From Thermoflavifilum aggregans (lineage in GTDB: Bacteria; Bacteroidota; Bacteroidia; Chitinophagales; Chitinophagaceae): DNA of 64,000 nt. The stretch lies in NCBI RefSeq assembly GCF_002797735.1, contig NZ_PGFG01000001.1:1054001-1118000 (forward strand), in the 5' to 3' direction. How positions within the stretch are numbered: the first letter of the stretch is position 1; each line of letters begins with the position of its first letter. A program made the position numbers and the translations under genes. The notes below the pieces were generated by a model. The model was given only the letters and a program-made list of their open reading frames with translations, made no database searches and was not told where the DNA came from. Shown in pieces: positions 28,143 to 36,712 of the stretch.

Positions 28143-29798
28143 ATGTTACCAAAAATCAATCCCACCGAAACTCAAGCCTGGAAGGCACTTCAGCAACATT
28201 TTCAGCAAATGCGCAAAGTGCATATGCGCGATTTGTTTGCTCGCGATCCTCAGCGTTTCGAAAAATTTTCTCTCCGTTTCGGTGATATCCTGTTTGATTA
28301 TTCCAAAAATATCATCACGGAAGAAACCATGAGTCTGCTGCTTGAGCTGGCTCATGCATGCAAGGTGAAGGAAGCTATTGAAGCCATGTTTAGTGGTGAG
28401 AAAATCAATGAAACGGAAAATCGCGCTGTATTGCACGTGGCCCTGCGCAACCGCTCCAATGAACCCATCTATGTGGATGGTCAGAATGTAATGCCTCAGG
28501 TCAATGCCGTGCTGGAAAAAATGCAGCGTTTTTGTGAACAAATACACAGCAAACGCTGGACAGGCTTCACTGGCAAACCGATCCGGTACATTGTGAATAT
28601 TGGCATTGGCGGATCCGATCTGGGACCGGTAATGGTTACAGAAGCCCTGAAACCTTACTGGCTACCGAATATGGAAGCGCATTTTGTGTCGAATATCGAT
28701 GGAACGCATATTGTGGAGACTTTCAAAAAAATCAAACCTGATGAAACCTTGTTTCTGATTGCTTCCAAGACCTTCACCACGCTGGAAACCATGACCAATG
28801 CCCACACAGCCCGCAAATGGCTCCTGGAGCACGGCGCAAGGGAAGAGGATATCAAAAAACATTTTGTGGCTCTCTCCACCAACAGGGAGGCGGTGGAGCA
28901 GTTTGGCATTGATCCGGAAAATATGTTTGAATTCTGGGACTGGGTAGGAGGAAGATATTCGCTGTGGTCAGCTATCGGATTATCCATTGCACTTACCATT
29001 GGATTTGATCGGTTTTTGGAATTGCTGGATGGCGCGCATGTGGTTGACCGGTATTTTCGTTCCGAGCCGCTGGAGCGCAACATCCCCGTAATCATGGCGC
29101 TCATTGGCATTTGGTATGGGAATTTCTTCGGATCCGAAACGGAAGCTATTTTGCCTTATGATCAATATCTGCATCGTTTTGCAGCCTATTTTCAGCAGGG
29201 CAATATGGAAAGCAACGGCAAATCTGTGGATCGTACGGGCAGGCGGGTTACCTATCCTACCGGGCCTATTGTGTGGGGTGAGCCTGGCACCAACGGGCAG
29301 CATGCTTTCTATCAGCTGATTCATCAGGGTACCCGATTGATTCCCTGTGATTTTATTGCCCCGGCTATCAGCCACAATCCGGTGGGAGATCACCATCCCA
29401 AACTGCTGGCCAATTTCTTTGCCCAAACCGAAGCCCTGATGAAAGGTAAAACCCGTCAGGAAGTAGAAGCCGAGCTGCGCAAGCAGGGGCTGGATGAACA
29501 AACCATTCAATGGCTGACACCTTTCAAGGTATTTGAAGGAAACCGGCCTACCAATTCGTTTTTAATCCGTCAGATTACCCCGCATACCCTGGGTTCACTG
29601 ATTGCTTTGTACGAGCATAAAATCTTTGTGCAGGGTGTAATCTGGAATATTTTCAGTTTTGATCAGTGGGGCGTGGAGCTGGGTAAACAACTGGCGCAAA
29701 CCATTTTACCCGAACTGGAAGGCGATGAACCTGTACAATCGCACGACAGCTCAACCAACGGATTGATTAACAGCTATAAGTCCATGCGACACGACTAA
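28143..29798 (+). CDS. pgi: Glucose-6-phosphate isomerase
   Basis: A 551-residue enzyme of the long (E. coli-like) class interconverting glucose-6-phosphate and fructose-6-phosphate. Signatures include [14 protein letters not shown] (about 158-171), [37 protein letters not shown] and [18 protein letters not shown] with the catalytic Glu/His region. It lies 64 bp after the PBP gene on the same strand and ends just before a strong hairpin terminator, so it may be read both from the PBP transcript and its own start. Confidence 0.95.
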   Translation: MLPKINPTETQAWKALQQHFQQMRKVHMRDLFARDPQRFEKFSLRFGDILFDYSKNIITEETMSLLLELAHACKVKEAIEAMFSGEKINETENRAVLHVALRNRSNEPIYVDGQNVMPQVNAVLEKMQRFCEQIHSKRWTGFTGKPIRYIVNIGIGGSDLGPVMVTEALKPYWLPNMEAHFVSNIDGTHIVETFKKIKPDETLFLIASKTFTTLETMTNAHTARKWLLEHGAREEDIKKHFVALSTNREAVEQFGIDPENMFEFWDWVGGRYSLWSAIGLSIALTIGFDRFLELLDGAHVVDRYFRSEPLERNIPVIMALIGIWYGNFFGSETEAILPYDQYLHRFAAYFQQGNMESNGKSVDRTGRRVTYPTGPIVWGEPGTNGQHAFYQLIHQGTRLIPCDFIAPAISHNPVGDHHPKLLANFFAQTEALMKGKTRQEVEAELRKQGLDEQTIQWLTPFKVFEGNRPTNSFLIRQITPHTLGSLIALYEHKIFVQGVIWNIFSFDQWGVELGKQLAQTILPELEGDEPVQSHDSSTNGLINSYKSMRHD

Positions 29799-29803
29799 AC
29801 AAA

Positions 29804-29829
29804 AAAGCCTTCCGTTTCCGGAAGGCTTT
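29804..29829. terminator. Bidirectional intrinsic terminator
   Basis: AAAGCCTTCCG (29804-29814), loop TTTC, CGGAAGGCTTT (29819-29829): a perfect 11-bp stem between the convergent pgi and PUR-family genes. A-rich bases on the left and T-rich bases in the stem end serve both directions. Confidence 0.85.
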
Positions 29830-29856
29830 CGGCATCCGTTGTCTGAAAATAAGCAT

Positions 29857-30255
29857 TTACCAGCTATCTACATCTTCAGAAGAGTGATCGGTAGCTGTAT
29901 CATCAGCCTGATCAGTAGTTTCGGCTTCGGCAGGATGATTATCTTTTTCCCGCGGCTGATCATGATTATACGCATCAAAATCAAAATCAGGCATCAGTTC
30001 TGTTTTCACATAGTTGATAGCTTCTGTAAGGGCAGCTAAAAATTTATTGAAATCTTCCTTATACAGAAAAATCTTGTGCCGATCATAACCATCCTCATTG
30101 TTGCGTTTTTTGCTCTCTGTGATGGTGATGAAATAATCATTGCCGCGAGTGGTTTTCACATCAAAAAAATAAGTTCTGCGTTTGCCAGCTTTTAAACGTT
30201 TGGAATACACACCATCCATGTTTCTTTCAGGTTGTTGATTGTTTTCGTACGCCAC
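29857..30255 (-). CDS. PUR-family (DUF3276) DNA/RNA-binding protein
   Basis: A 132-residue protein of the bacterial PUR-alpha-like family, found mostly in Bacteroidota and spirochaetes; these fold as a PUR repeat dimer and bind single-stranded or structured nucleic acid. Visible segments: VYSKRLKAGKRRTYFFDVK, GNDYFITITESKKR, and KIFLYKEDFNKFLAALTEAINYV. The tail is acidic and Asp/Glu/Thr-rich (about residues 95-132). The start is taken as GTG at 30255, giving (M)AYENNQQPERN, which matches the typical N-terminus MAxENN of relatives. The frame runs eight codons further upstream, and ATG 30219 would cut the conserved N-terminus. A strong promoter lies 44 bp upstream. Confidence 0.82.
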   Translation of the reverse strand: MAYENNQQPERNMDGVYSKRLKAGKRRTYFFDVKTTRGNDYFITITESKKRNNEDGYDRHKIFLYKEDFNKFLAALTEAINYVKTELMPDFDFDAYNHDQPREKDNHPAEAETTDQADDTATDHSSEDVDSW

Positions 30256-30298
30256 AGCGAATAAGTTTTTGGTTAACAATAAGCCATAGATCGGGAAA

Positions 30299-30329
30299 CA
30301 AATTTACTATTGTTTGTTAAATATCAAAA
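30299..30329 (-). promoter_or_regulatory. Bacteroidota-type promoter for the PUR-family gene
   Basis: Read on the minus strand: TTTTG (30329-30325), 18 bases, TAAATTTG (30306-30299). This is a full match to the -33/-7 consensus with standard spacing. The predicted leader to GTG 30255 is about 40 bases. Confidence 0.6.
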
Positions 30330-30371
30330 TTTTCTGACTTATGAAAATTTATTTGTGATCACAAGTATATA

Positions 30372-32183
30372 TTACGCTTTTCCGGGGAGTATTTCTGCGG
30401 CCTGATCGTGGGTGCTTTGCTGTCGGGCATAGAGGGCAGCATAGTAGCCGCCTTTGGCAAGCAGGCTTTCGTGGGTACCCTGTTCAATAATCTTGCCCTG
30501 ATCCATGACAACGACCTGATCGAAGTCGAACAAGGCGAAGATGCGATGGGTGATGATGATGGCTGTTTTTTCTCTGAGGAACTGATAGAGATTATCCAGG
30601 ATTTCTTTTTCGGTACGGGCGTCTACGGCCGACAGGCAATCGTCGAAAATCAGGATGTTGGGGTTTTTCAGCAGGGCTCGGGCAATGGAAATGCGCTGCT
30701 TCTGTCCACCGGAAAGAGTTACACCGCGCTCTCCCACCAGCGTGTCATATTGCTGGGGAAATTCCATGATTTCGCGGTCAATGCTAGCCGCACGCGCAGC
30801 TGCGCGTACCTCTTCCAGGCTGGCATCGGGCCTGGCATAACGGATATTATTGGCAATAGTATCGGAAAACAGAAATACATCCTGCGGTACATAGCTGATT
30901 TGCTGCCTGAGCCAACTCAGCTCAATCTGTTGAATGGGAATGCCATCGTAAAGAATTTCACCCTGCTGGGGATCGTACATGCGGATCAGCAGATGGGTGA
31001 GTGTGGTTTTGCCGCAGCCAATACGGCCCACAATGGCCACTTTTTCACCGGGCCGGATGTGCAGGGTAAAATCTTTCAATGCCGTCCGGCCTGTGTTGGG
31101 ATAGGTAAATGTCAGATGACGGATATCGATATCGCCTTTCAATACAGGTTTTATCGCATGGGGATGATTGCGGATCAGCGGCCGCATCTGCATGAATTCG
31201 TTGATGCGTTTCTGGGAAGCTGATGCTCGCTGTATCATGGATGCTACAGAGCCTATCGAAGCCACAGGCCAGGTAAGCATATTTACATACACCACAAATT
31301 CAGCAATGCTACCGATGGTTACCGTTCCATGAATAGCTTGTATACCACCAATGAGAATGGTGATGAGTGTACTTAATCCGATCAGCAACAACATAGATGG
31401 AAAATAGATGGCTTCTGTGCGGGCCAGGTACAGTGCACTGATCTTGTACCGTTCGCAGGCTTCCCGGAAATGCTCTGCCGTGGCCTCTTCCTGCGTGTAG
31501 GATTTAATGACCCGAATGCCGGAGTAATTTTCCTGTGCTATGGTGGTAAGATTGGAGAGCTCAGCCTGGATACGTTCGCTGCGTTTGTGAATAATCCGAT
31601 TCACGTAATAAATCGTCAATGCCAGAAAAGGCAATGGTGCCAGTGTGAAAAGCGTGAGTTTCACATTTACCTGCCACATCACATATACCGTCATCACGAT
31701 GGTGAAAAAAAGATTCACGCTGTACATCAGAGCCGGTCCCACATACATGCGCACGCGCGACACATCTTCCGTAATGCGGTTCATCAGGTCGCCAATGTAG
31801 TGTGTTTTGTAAAACATCAGATCCAGCTCCTGATAATGCTGATAGATTTCATTTTTCAAATCATATTCAATGTATCTTGACATAACGATGAGCGTCTGCC
31901 GCATGAAAAACATGAACAATCCGCGTAGCAAAGCCAGCAGCAGCATCACCACACCGAAATAGGCGATTACGGAAGTAAGAAATTTCAGATATACCGGCTG
32001 CAGGATGCTTCCGTTCAGGATGCGATAAAAACCAATGTTTTCTTCCGTAAGATCAATCACATAGCGAATAACCTGTGGCTGAACCACTGCGGGAATATTG
32101 GACAGGATTACAAAAGCAATCCCCAGCAGCAGGCGCCATTTGTAACGGAGAAAATACTTATTGAGCGATTTTAAATGTGACAT
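30372..32183 (-). CDS. ABC exporter half-transporter with degenerate Walker B (heterodimer type)
   Basis: A 603-residue protein with an N-terminal six-helix exporter domain (about 1-320) and a C-terminal ATPase. Walker A is GRIGCGKTT, the signature is LSGGQKQRISIARALL, and Walker B reads ILIFDDCLSAVD: an Asp replaces the catalytic Glu, as in the TM287/MdlA-type partner of heterodimeric exporters. It is therefore probably the non-catalytic-site subunit of a lipid or drug exporter. No second half-transporter adjoins it, so its partner would be encoded elsewhere. The start MSHLKSLNKYFLRYKW is used rather than an upstream frame of 23 codons, because a -7 box at 32226-32233 lies inside that extension. 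Confidence 0.88.
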   Translation of the reverse strand: MSHLKSLNKYFLRYKWRLLLGIAFVILSNIPAVVQPQVIRYVIDLTEENIGFYRILNGSILQPVYLKFLTSVIAYFGVVMLLLALLRGLFMFFMRQTLIVMSRYIEYDLKNEIYQHYQELDLMFYKTHYIGDLMNRITEDVSRVRMYVGPALMYSVNLFFTIVMTVYVMWQVNVKLTLFTLAPLPFLALTIYYVNRIIHKRSERIQAELSNLTTIAQENYSGIRVIKSYTQEEATAEHFREACERYKISALYLARTEAIYFPSMLLLIGLSTLITILIGGIQAIHGTVTIGSIAEFVVYVNMLTWPVASIGSVASMIQRASASQKRINEFMQMRPLIRNHPHAIKPVLKGDIDIRHLTFTYPNTGRTALKDFTLHIRPGEKVAIVGRIGCGKTTLTHLLIRMYDPQQGEILYDGIPIQQIELSWLRQQISYVPQDVFLFSDTIANNIRYARPDASLEEVRAAARAASIDREIMEFPQQYDTLVGERGVTLSGGQKQRISIARALLKNPNILIFDDCLSAVDARTEKEILDNLYQFLREKTAIIITHRIFALFDFDQVVVMDQGKIIEQGTHESLLAKGGYYAALYARQQSTHDQAAEILPGKA

Positions 32184-32225
32184 GATATGAAAACCTCTCG
32201 GCCAAACGGCCCGAAAATGAATTAT

Positions 32226-32233
32226 CAAAATTA
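32226..32233 (-). promoter_or_regulatory. -7 promoter box for the ABC exporter gene
   Basis: On the minus strand TAATTTTG fits TAnnTTTG, 42 bases before the exporter ATG and just after the purC stop. The exporter is thus not only read from purC. Confidence 0.45.
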
Positions 32234-32244
32234 CGAAAACTCTT

Positions 32245-33186
32245 TCAGGCACTTATGCCCAATTTGCGCAGGGCTTCGGTAACGGCTTCGTAAACTTCTC
32301 TATCGCTGAAGCTTTGGGGTTGAAAGGGCTGGCCGGTAAGTTGTTCATACAGTTCAATATATCGCTGGCTGAAATGTTGCACATGCTCATCAGTCATTTC
32401 CGGGATCTGGTCACCGGGACGGCCCTGAAAACCGTTTTGCATTAGCCATTCCCTTACAAATTCCTTGCTGAGCTGCTTCTGGGGCAGGTGATTGCGGAAA
32501 TTTTCCTCATATGTATCGGCATAGAAATAGCGGGAAGAGTCGGGGGTATGCACTTCGTCGATAAGATAAATCTGATTGTCTTTTTTGCCGAATTCGTATT
32601 TGGTATCAACCAAAATCAACCCCCGCGCATGTGCCAGGCGCTGCCCTTCCCGAAATAATTGCAGCGCATAGGTTTCCATCTGCGAATAGTCGGCTTCAGA
32701 GATCCATCCTTGCTGCAGAATTTGTTCGCGGCTTACATCCTCATCATGTCCACTGTGAGCCTTGGTGGTTGGTGTGATGACAGGCTCGGGCAGCGGTGCA
32801 TTTTCCCGAAGTCCTTCCGGGAATTTCACTCCGCACAGTTCTCTTTTTCCGCTTTTGTAAACCCGCCAGGCATGCCCGGCCAGGTAGCCCCTCACCACCA
32901 TTTCCACCGGAAACGGGTCGCATTTGTATCCGATACTCACATGAGGCAGGGGAGTGTCAATCAGCCAGTTGGGAACGATAGGGGATGTTGCCCGCAGCAT
33001 GAAAGCCGCAATCTGATTCAATACCTGGCCTTTGTACGGAATGGGACGGGGAAGAATAACATCAAAAGCTGAAATCCGGTCGCTGACAATCATCACCAGA
33101 TAGCGATGATCAATTTCGTACACATCGCGGACTTTTCCCCGATAAAAACCGGTTTGTTTGGGAAAATGAAACGTTTCTGCCGACAT
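32245..33186 (-). CDS. purC: Phosphoribosylaminoimidazole-succinocarboxamide synthase
   Basis: A 313-residue enzyme ligating aspartate to CAIR in purine synthesis. GKVRDVYEID (about 17-26) is the ATP-binding start; ISAFDVILPRPIPYKGQVLNQI, EMVVRGYLAGHAWRVY and LIDEVHTPDSSRYF follow in the family order. It is the long SAICAR synthetase type (about 300 residues), as in yeast and Bacteroidota, rather than the 237-residue E. coli type. ATG 33186 (MSAETFHFPKQTGFYRGK) is chosen because the -7 box at 33205-33212 lies upstream of it and would fall inside the longer frame. Confidence 0.95.
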   Translation of the reverse strand: MSAETFHFPKQTGFYRGKVRDVYEIDHRYLVMIVSDRISAFDVILPRPIPYKGQVLNQIAAFMLRATSPIVPNWLIDTPLPHVSIGYKCDPFPVEMVVRGYLAGHAWRVYKSGKRELCGVKFPEGLRENAPLPEPVITPTTKAHSGHDEDVSREQILQQGWISEADYSQMETYALQLFREGQRLAHARGLILVDTKYEFGKKDNQIYLIDEVHTPDSSRYFYADTYEENFRNHLPQKQLSKEFVREWLMQNGFQGRPGDQIPEMTDEHVQHFSQRYIELYEQLTGQPFQPQSFSDREVYEAVTEALRKLGISA

Positions 33187-33204
33187 GCGGTTGATTCTGT
33201 AGCG

Positions 33205-33212
33205 CAAAAATA
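33205..33212 (-). promoter_or_regulatory. -7 promoter box for purC
   Basis: TATTTTTG on the minus strand, 18 bases before the purC ATG. The -33 region only offers a weak TTTTCG. Confidence 0.45.
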
Positions 33213-33255
33213 ATTGAAGTTGTATGCGAAAAGCATTATCTTTTCCGAAAAAATT

Positions 33256-33837
33256 ATGGATTTCGCTTCTAAGGTTCGTTTCAGCCTGTGTTTATGTGTT
33301 GCAACTTTTCTGATTTCCCGCGTTTATGCGCAGGATAGCCTCTGGCAGCATCAACGGCTTATAGGAGCCAGCCTGCACTATGATATTCTGGCCATGGGGC
33401 AGCATATGCCTTTTACATTCAGGATTCTGCAGATCGGATCGCCCACGGTGCTTCAATGGACAGACCCGCAGGGCAATTCCGGCTGGTTAAGTATGGATAG
33501 TGTTGCATTGCAGGCAGGTACATATTCGTTTGCCCAGCAGCCTTATCCCAACGATACCACATCCACTGCGGCAGCACAAACGGTACTTTGCATTTCCCGC
33601 CAGGCATTTGAACAATTCAAACAACAGGGAAAAACTACTTACGATGGGATTACCTACCAGCGAAAAGAGGATAGTGTGTTTACTGTTTCTTCTTTTCACA
33701 TTTCGGTTTTGCATGGTGTGTCGTCTGAAACAGGGGCAGAGATCTGGATTCTCGATGATCCGCTGTTTCCTTTGCTGGTGGCCAGCAGCAACAATCCTTC
33801 CGGAGTAGATGCTACCTGGGTAGGCATAGATCCCTGA
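33256..33837 (+). CDS. Secreted protein of unknown function
   Basis: A 193-residue protein with a signal peptide (MDFASKVRFSLCLCVATFLIS to VYAQ). The mature region is beta-rich, with TVLQWTDPQGNSGWLSMDSVALQ and a C-terminal half with VFTVSSFHISVLHGVSSETGAEIWILDDPLFPLLVAS. The second part could be an outer-strand domain similar to uncharacterised proteins that measure or bind lipids, but I do not recognise the family. It ends one base before the convergent metZ stop. ATG 33256 is preferred over a frame start 42 bp upstream, because it gives a clean signal peptide. Confidence 0.6.
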   Translation: MDFASKVRFSLCLCVATFLISRVYAQDSLWQHQRLIGASLHYDILAMGQHMPFTFRILQIGSPTVLQWTDPQGNSGWLSMDSVALQAGTYSFAQQPYPNDTTSTAAAQTVLCISRQAFEQFKQQGKTTYDGITYQRKEDSVFTVSSFHISVLHGVSSETGAEIWILDDPLFPLLVASSNNPSGVDATWVGIDP

Positions 33838-33838
33838 A

Positions 33839-35038
33839 TCAGCCTGCACTTTTGCGCAAAGCCTGTTCAATATCGGCATAGATATCATCCACATGCTCCA
33901 GGCCAACGGAGATACGGATCAGCCCCGGCGTGATACCTACGGCCAGCCGTTCTTCTTCGGTGAGTTTGGCATGGGTGGTAGAAGCCGGATGAGAGGCAAT
34001 GGAGCGGGTATCACCCAGATTGGCCGTCAGGCTAAGCATCTGAAGCGCATCTAGAAAACGTTGTCCCTGTTCAAGGCCGCCCGGCAGTTCAAAACATACA
34101 ATGCCGCCCCCGGCACTCATTTGTTTTCGGGCAATTGCATATTGCGGATGGGTCTCCAGAAAAGGATATTTTACCTTTTCCGGCTGGTTACGGAAAACGG
34201 GGTGCTGCTGCAGCCTGCGAGCCAGCTCCAGGGCATTGGCGCTGTGCTGCATCATGCGCAGGTGGAGGGTTTCCAGGCTCCGGCTCAGAATCCAGGCATT
34301 AAACGGGGAAAGGGATGGCCCCATGGTACGGCAAAGCAGATACACCTCCTGGATGAGTTCTTTTTTACCCAGTACAATACCCCCCAGCACGCGCCCCTGG
34401 CCATCAATCCATTTTGTAGCTGAATGCACCACCAGATCGGCACCGAGTAAAAGTGGTTTCTGCAGTATGGGGGTGGCAAAGCAATTATCTACATTCAGCA
34501 GCAAGCCATGTGCATGGGCCATGCGGGCTATCTGTTCAATGTCAACCAGGTCCAATCCCGGATTGGAGGGTGTTTCCAGAAAAATCATCCTTGTTTCAGG
34601 CCGGATGAGCTTTTCCAACTGCTCGGGATGGCGGATATCAAATTCATCGTAGCTGATGCCCCATTTGGGAAGGTATTTTGAAAACAGGGTATGCGTGGAA
34701 CCAAAGATGGCTGCAGAGCTCAGCAAATGATCGCCCTGTTTCAGAAAAGCCATGACGCTGGCAAACACCGCACTCATGCCCGATGCTGTAGCAAAGCCAC
34801 TTTCAGCTTCTTCCAGTGCACACATACGTTGTACGAATTCATCCACGTTGGGATTGCTGAAGCGGCTGTAGATATAGGCTTCCTGTTCATCCGCAAATAC
34901 AGCCCGCATGGTTTCGGCATCTGGATAACAGAAGCTGGATGTCAGAAAGAGAGGCACACTGTGTTCACGTGCATCTGTAGCCGGATGTTGGATGCGGATG
35001 GTACGCGTTTGCGGATGCCATTGTTGCTGATCACTCAT
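33839..35038 (-). CDS. metZ: O-succinyl/O-acetylhomoserine sulfhydrylase-type PLP enzyme
   Basis: A 399-residue member of the Cys/Met metabolism PLP family. The PLP lysine is in VHSATKWIDGQGRVLGG (about 200-216), preceded by NVDNCFATPILQKPLLLGADL. YSRFSNPNVDEFVQRM (about 57-72) and the closing GLIRISVGLEHVDDIYADIEQAL are family hallmarks. The motif set fits O-succinylhomoserine sulfhydrylase (MetZ), which makes homocysteine from activated homoserine and sulfide. Cystathionine gamma-synthase or methionine gamma-lyase activity cannot be excluded by sequence alone. metX, which makes the activated homoserine, is 600 bp away on the other strand. Confidence 0.8.
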   Translation of the reverse strand: MSDQQQWHPQTRTIRIQHPATDAREHSVPLFLTSSFCYPDAETMRAVFADEQEAYIYSRFSNPNVDEFVQRMCALEEAESGFATASGMSAVFASVMAFLKQGDHLLSSAAIFGSTHTLFSKYLPKWGISYDEFDIRHPEQLEKLIRPETRMIFLETPSNPGLDLVDIEQIARMAHAHGLLLNVDNCFATPILQKPLLLGADLVVHSATKWIDGQGRVLGGIVLGKKELIQEVYLLCRTMGPSLSPFNAWILSRSLETLHLRMMQHSANALELARRLQQHPVFRNQPEKVKYPFLETHPQYAIARKQMSAGGGIVCFELPGGLEQGQRFLDALQMLSLTANLGDTRSIASHPASTTHAKLTEEERLAVGITPGLIRISVGLEHVDDIYADIEQALRKSAG

Positions 35039-35071
35039 GAATAACGAATTAGATTTACAAAAATAGAGGAA

Positions 35072-35093
35072 AAGCCCATCTCATGATGGGCTT
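35072..35093 (-). terminator. Hairpin terminator after the OsmC-like gene
   Basis: AAGCCCATC (35072-35080), TCAT, GATGGGCTT (35085-35093): a perfect 9-bp stem between the OsmC-like stop and the metZ start. Read on the minus strand it ends in a short T run (CTTTTCC). Confidence 0.65.
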
Positions 35094-35131
35094 AACTTTT
35101 TCAACAAGTACCAGAATGAAATATGTTTGAT

Positions 35132-35554
35132 TTATACGGGATTCACCAATACTTCCCAGGTGATCTGCGTTCCGGAACGACGAAGTGTTTCAGCTACAGA
35201 GCAATATTTCTGCATAGACAATTCTACGGCACGTTCGGCTTTACCCGGCTCGATCTGCCCTTTCAGCAAAAACCGGATATGTGCTTTTTCCCACAAGGCT
35301 GGCTCTTTATCTTTTTCACGTTCTGCGTCAATGTCAATGCGGAAATCCTGAATCTCCTGCCGTTGTTTTTTCAGAATCATAATCACGTCAATAGCAGTAC
35401 ATCCGCCCAGACCCATAATCAACATATGCATGGGACGTACACCATTGCCACGGCCTCCTGTTTCGGGTGAAGCATCCATATATACCACATGTCCCTGTTC
35501 ATCGGTGGCTTCCATGCGGAAACCATCATCTACTCTTTGTAACGATATTTTCAT
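35132..35554 (-). CDS. OsmC-family protein
   Basis: A 140-residue protein of the OsmC/YhfA type. The Cys of the peroxidatic site lies in LIMGLGGCTAIDVIMILKKQRQ (about 50-71), followed by the paired strand-helix region (FRIDIDAEREKDKEPALWEKAHIRF, EPGKAERAVELSMQKYCSVAETL) that holds the second Cys. Members detoxify organic hydroperoxides, although the YhfA subgroup is not well defined. ATG 35554 (MKISLQRVDDGFRMEATD) is the natural start; a longer frame to 35626 contains no family homology. Confidence 0.82.
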   Translation of the reverse strand: MKISLQRVDDGFRMEATDEQGHVVYMDASPETGGRGNGVRPMHMLIMGLGGCTAIDVIMILKKQRQEIQDFRIDIDAEREKDKEPALWEKAHIRFLLKGQIEPGKAERAVELSMQKYCSVAETLRRSGTQITWEVLVNPV

Positions 35555-35617
35555 ACATGAAGATTTGTTTCGTTGATTTCGTTGATATAGAGCAGCCTCT
35601 CGTGCAGAGAAGAATGC

Positions 35618-35649
35618 TTTGTGCAAAGTTAATCAATGCCCTACTTTTG
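35618..35649 (+). promoter_or_regulatory. Bacteroidota-type promoter next to metX
   Basis: TTTG (35618-35621), 20 bases, TACTTTTG (35642-35649): a full -33/-7 match. It ends only one base before ATG 35651, so transcription from it would begin at or just after that ATG. Confidence 0.5.
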
Positions 35650-35650
35650 C

Positions 35651-36712
35651 ATGCAACATTTTATATCTGAAAAACAAGACCTTGCCTTGATTCAATATTA
35701 TCATCATGCAGCACCTTTAAAGCTGGAGTCAGGACAGATATTGCCTGCAGTGCAGATTGCCTATCACACCTACGGCAGGTTAAATGCTGCCGGTGATAAT
35801 GTGATCTGGATATGCCATGCACTCACGGCCAATTCTGACGTGGCTGAATGGTGGCCAGGTCTGGTAGGGCAGGGAAAAGTCATCAATCCGGAACGATATT
35901 TCATTGTCTGCGCCAATATCCTGGGTTCCTGTTATGGCTCATCAGGGCCGCTCACAGAAAATCCGATTACGGGAAAGCCCTACTACTGCTCATTTCCGAT
36001 GGTTACCATCCGTGATATGGTGCAGGCTCATATGCTGCTGGCCAGGCATCTGGGCATCCGGCAGATTTATTTGCTGGTGGGCGGGTCCATGGGTGGCTAT
36101 CAGGCCATGGAATGGGCGCTGATGGAGCCTGCATTTGTGCAACGCTTGTTTCTGCTGGCTACAGGTGCTGCTGAAAGTGCCTGGGGAATTGCGATTCACA
36201 CGGCGCAACGCTTGGCTATCGAAGCAGATAGTACCTGGAAAGATGACCGTCCGGATGCAGGAGCAAAAGGACTGAAGGCCGCCCGTGCCATTGGCATGCT
36301 TACGTATCGCAATTATCAGACTTTTGTGCGTACACAAACAGATCCGGATTTCAGCAAAATTGATCATTTCAAGGCTTCTTCCTACATTTTGTATCAGGGT
36401 GATAAGCTGGTGAAACGATTCAATGCACAATCATATTGGTTGTTGACAAAAGCCATGGACAGCCATAATATTGCACGTGGCCGTGCTGATCGTCTGGAAG
36501 ATGTATTGGCAACCATTCAGCAAAAAGCATTGATTCTAGGTATCACCAGCGATATTCTTTGTCCACCTGAGGAACAACGTTTCTTAGCCAAACACATGCC
36601 CTATTCTGCCTATTATGAAATTGATTCTCCGTACGGCCATGATGGATTTCTGATTGAATTTGATATCATCGGTCAGGTGTTGCGCGATTGGCTGGAAGGA
36701 CGTTTACCGTAA
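35651..36712 (+). CDS. metX: Homoserine O-acyltransferase (MetX)
   Basis: A 353-residue alpha/beta-hydrolase enzyme that activates homoserine (acetyl or succinyl) for methionine synthesis. The nucleophile Ser is in GGSMGGYQAMEWAL (about 143-156); NILGSCYGSSGP precedes it, MDSHNIARGR follows, and the catalytic Asp/His pair lies in ILGITSDILCPPEEQ and SPYGHDGFLIEFD. Start is uncertain: ATG 35651 is next to a -7 box ending at 35649, while an in-frame TTG at 35687 gives IQYYHHAAPLKLESGQ, as short as typical relatives. The acyl donor cannot be read from the sequence; the nearby MetZ-type enzyme suggests succinyl or acetyl homoserine. Its 3' end overlaps the next convergent gene by 9 bp. Confidence 0.9.
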   Translation: MQHFISEKQDLALIQYYHHAAPLKLESGQILPAVQIAYHTYGRLNAAGDNVIWICHALTANSDVAEWWPGLVGQGKVINPERYFIVCANILGSCYGSSGPLTENPITGKPYYCSFPMVTIRDMVQAHMLLARHLGIRQIYLLVGGSMGGYQAMEWALMEPAFVQRLFLLATGAAESAWGIAIHTAQRLAIEADSTWKDDRPDAGAKGLKAARAIGMLTYRNYQTFVRTQTDPDFSKIDHFKASSYILYQGDKLVKRFNAQSYWLLTKAMDSHNIARGRADRLEDVLATIQQKALILGITSDILCPPEEQRFLAKHMPYSAYYEIDSPYGHDGFLIEFDIIGQVLRDWLEGRLP

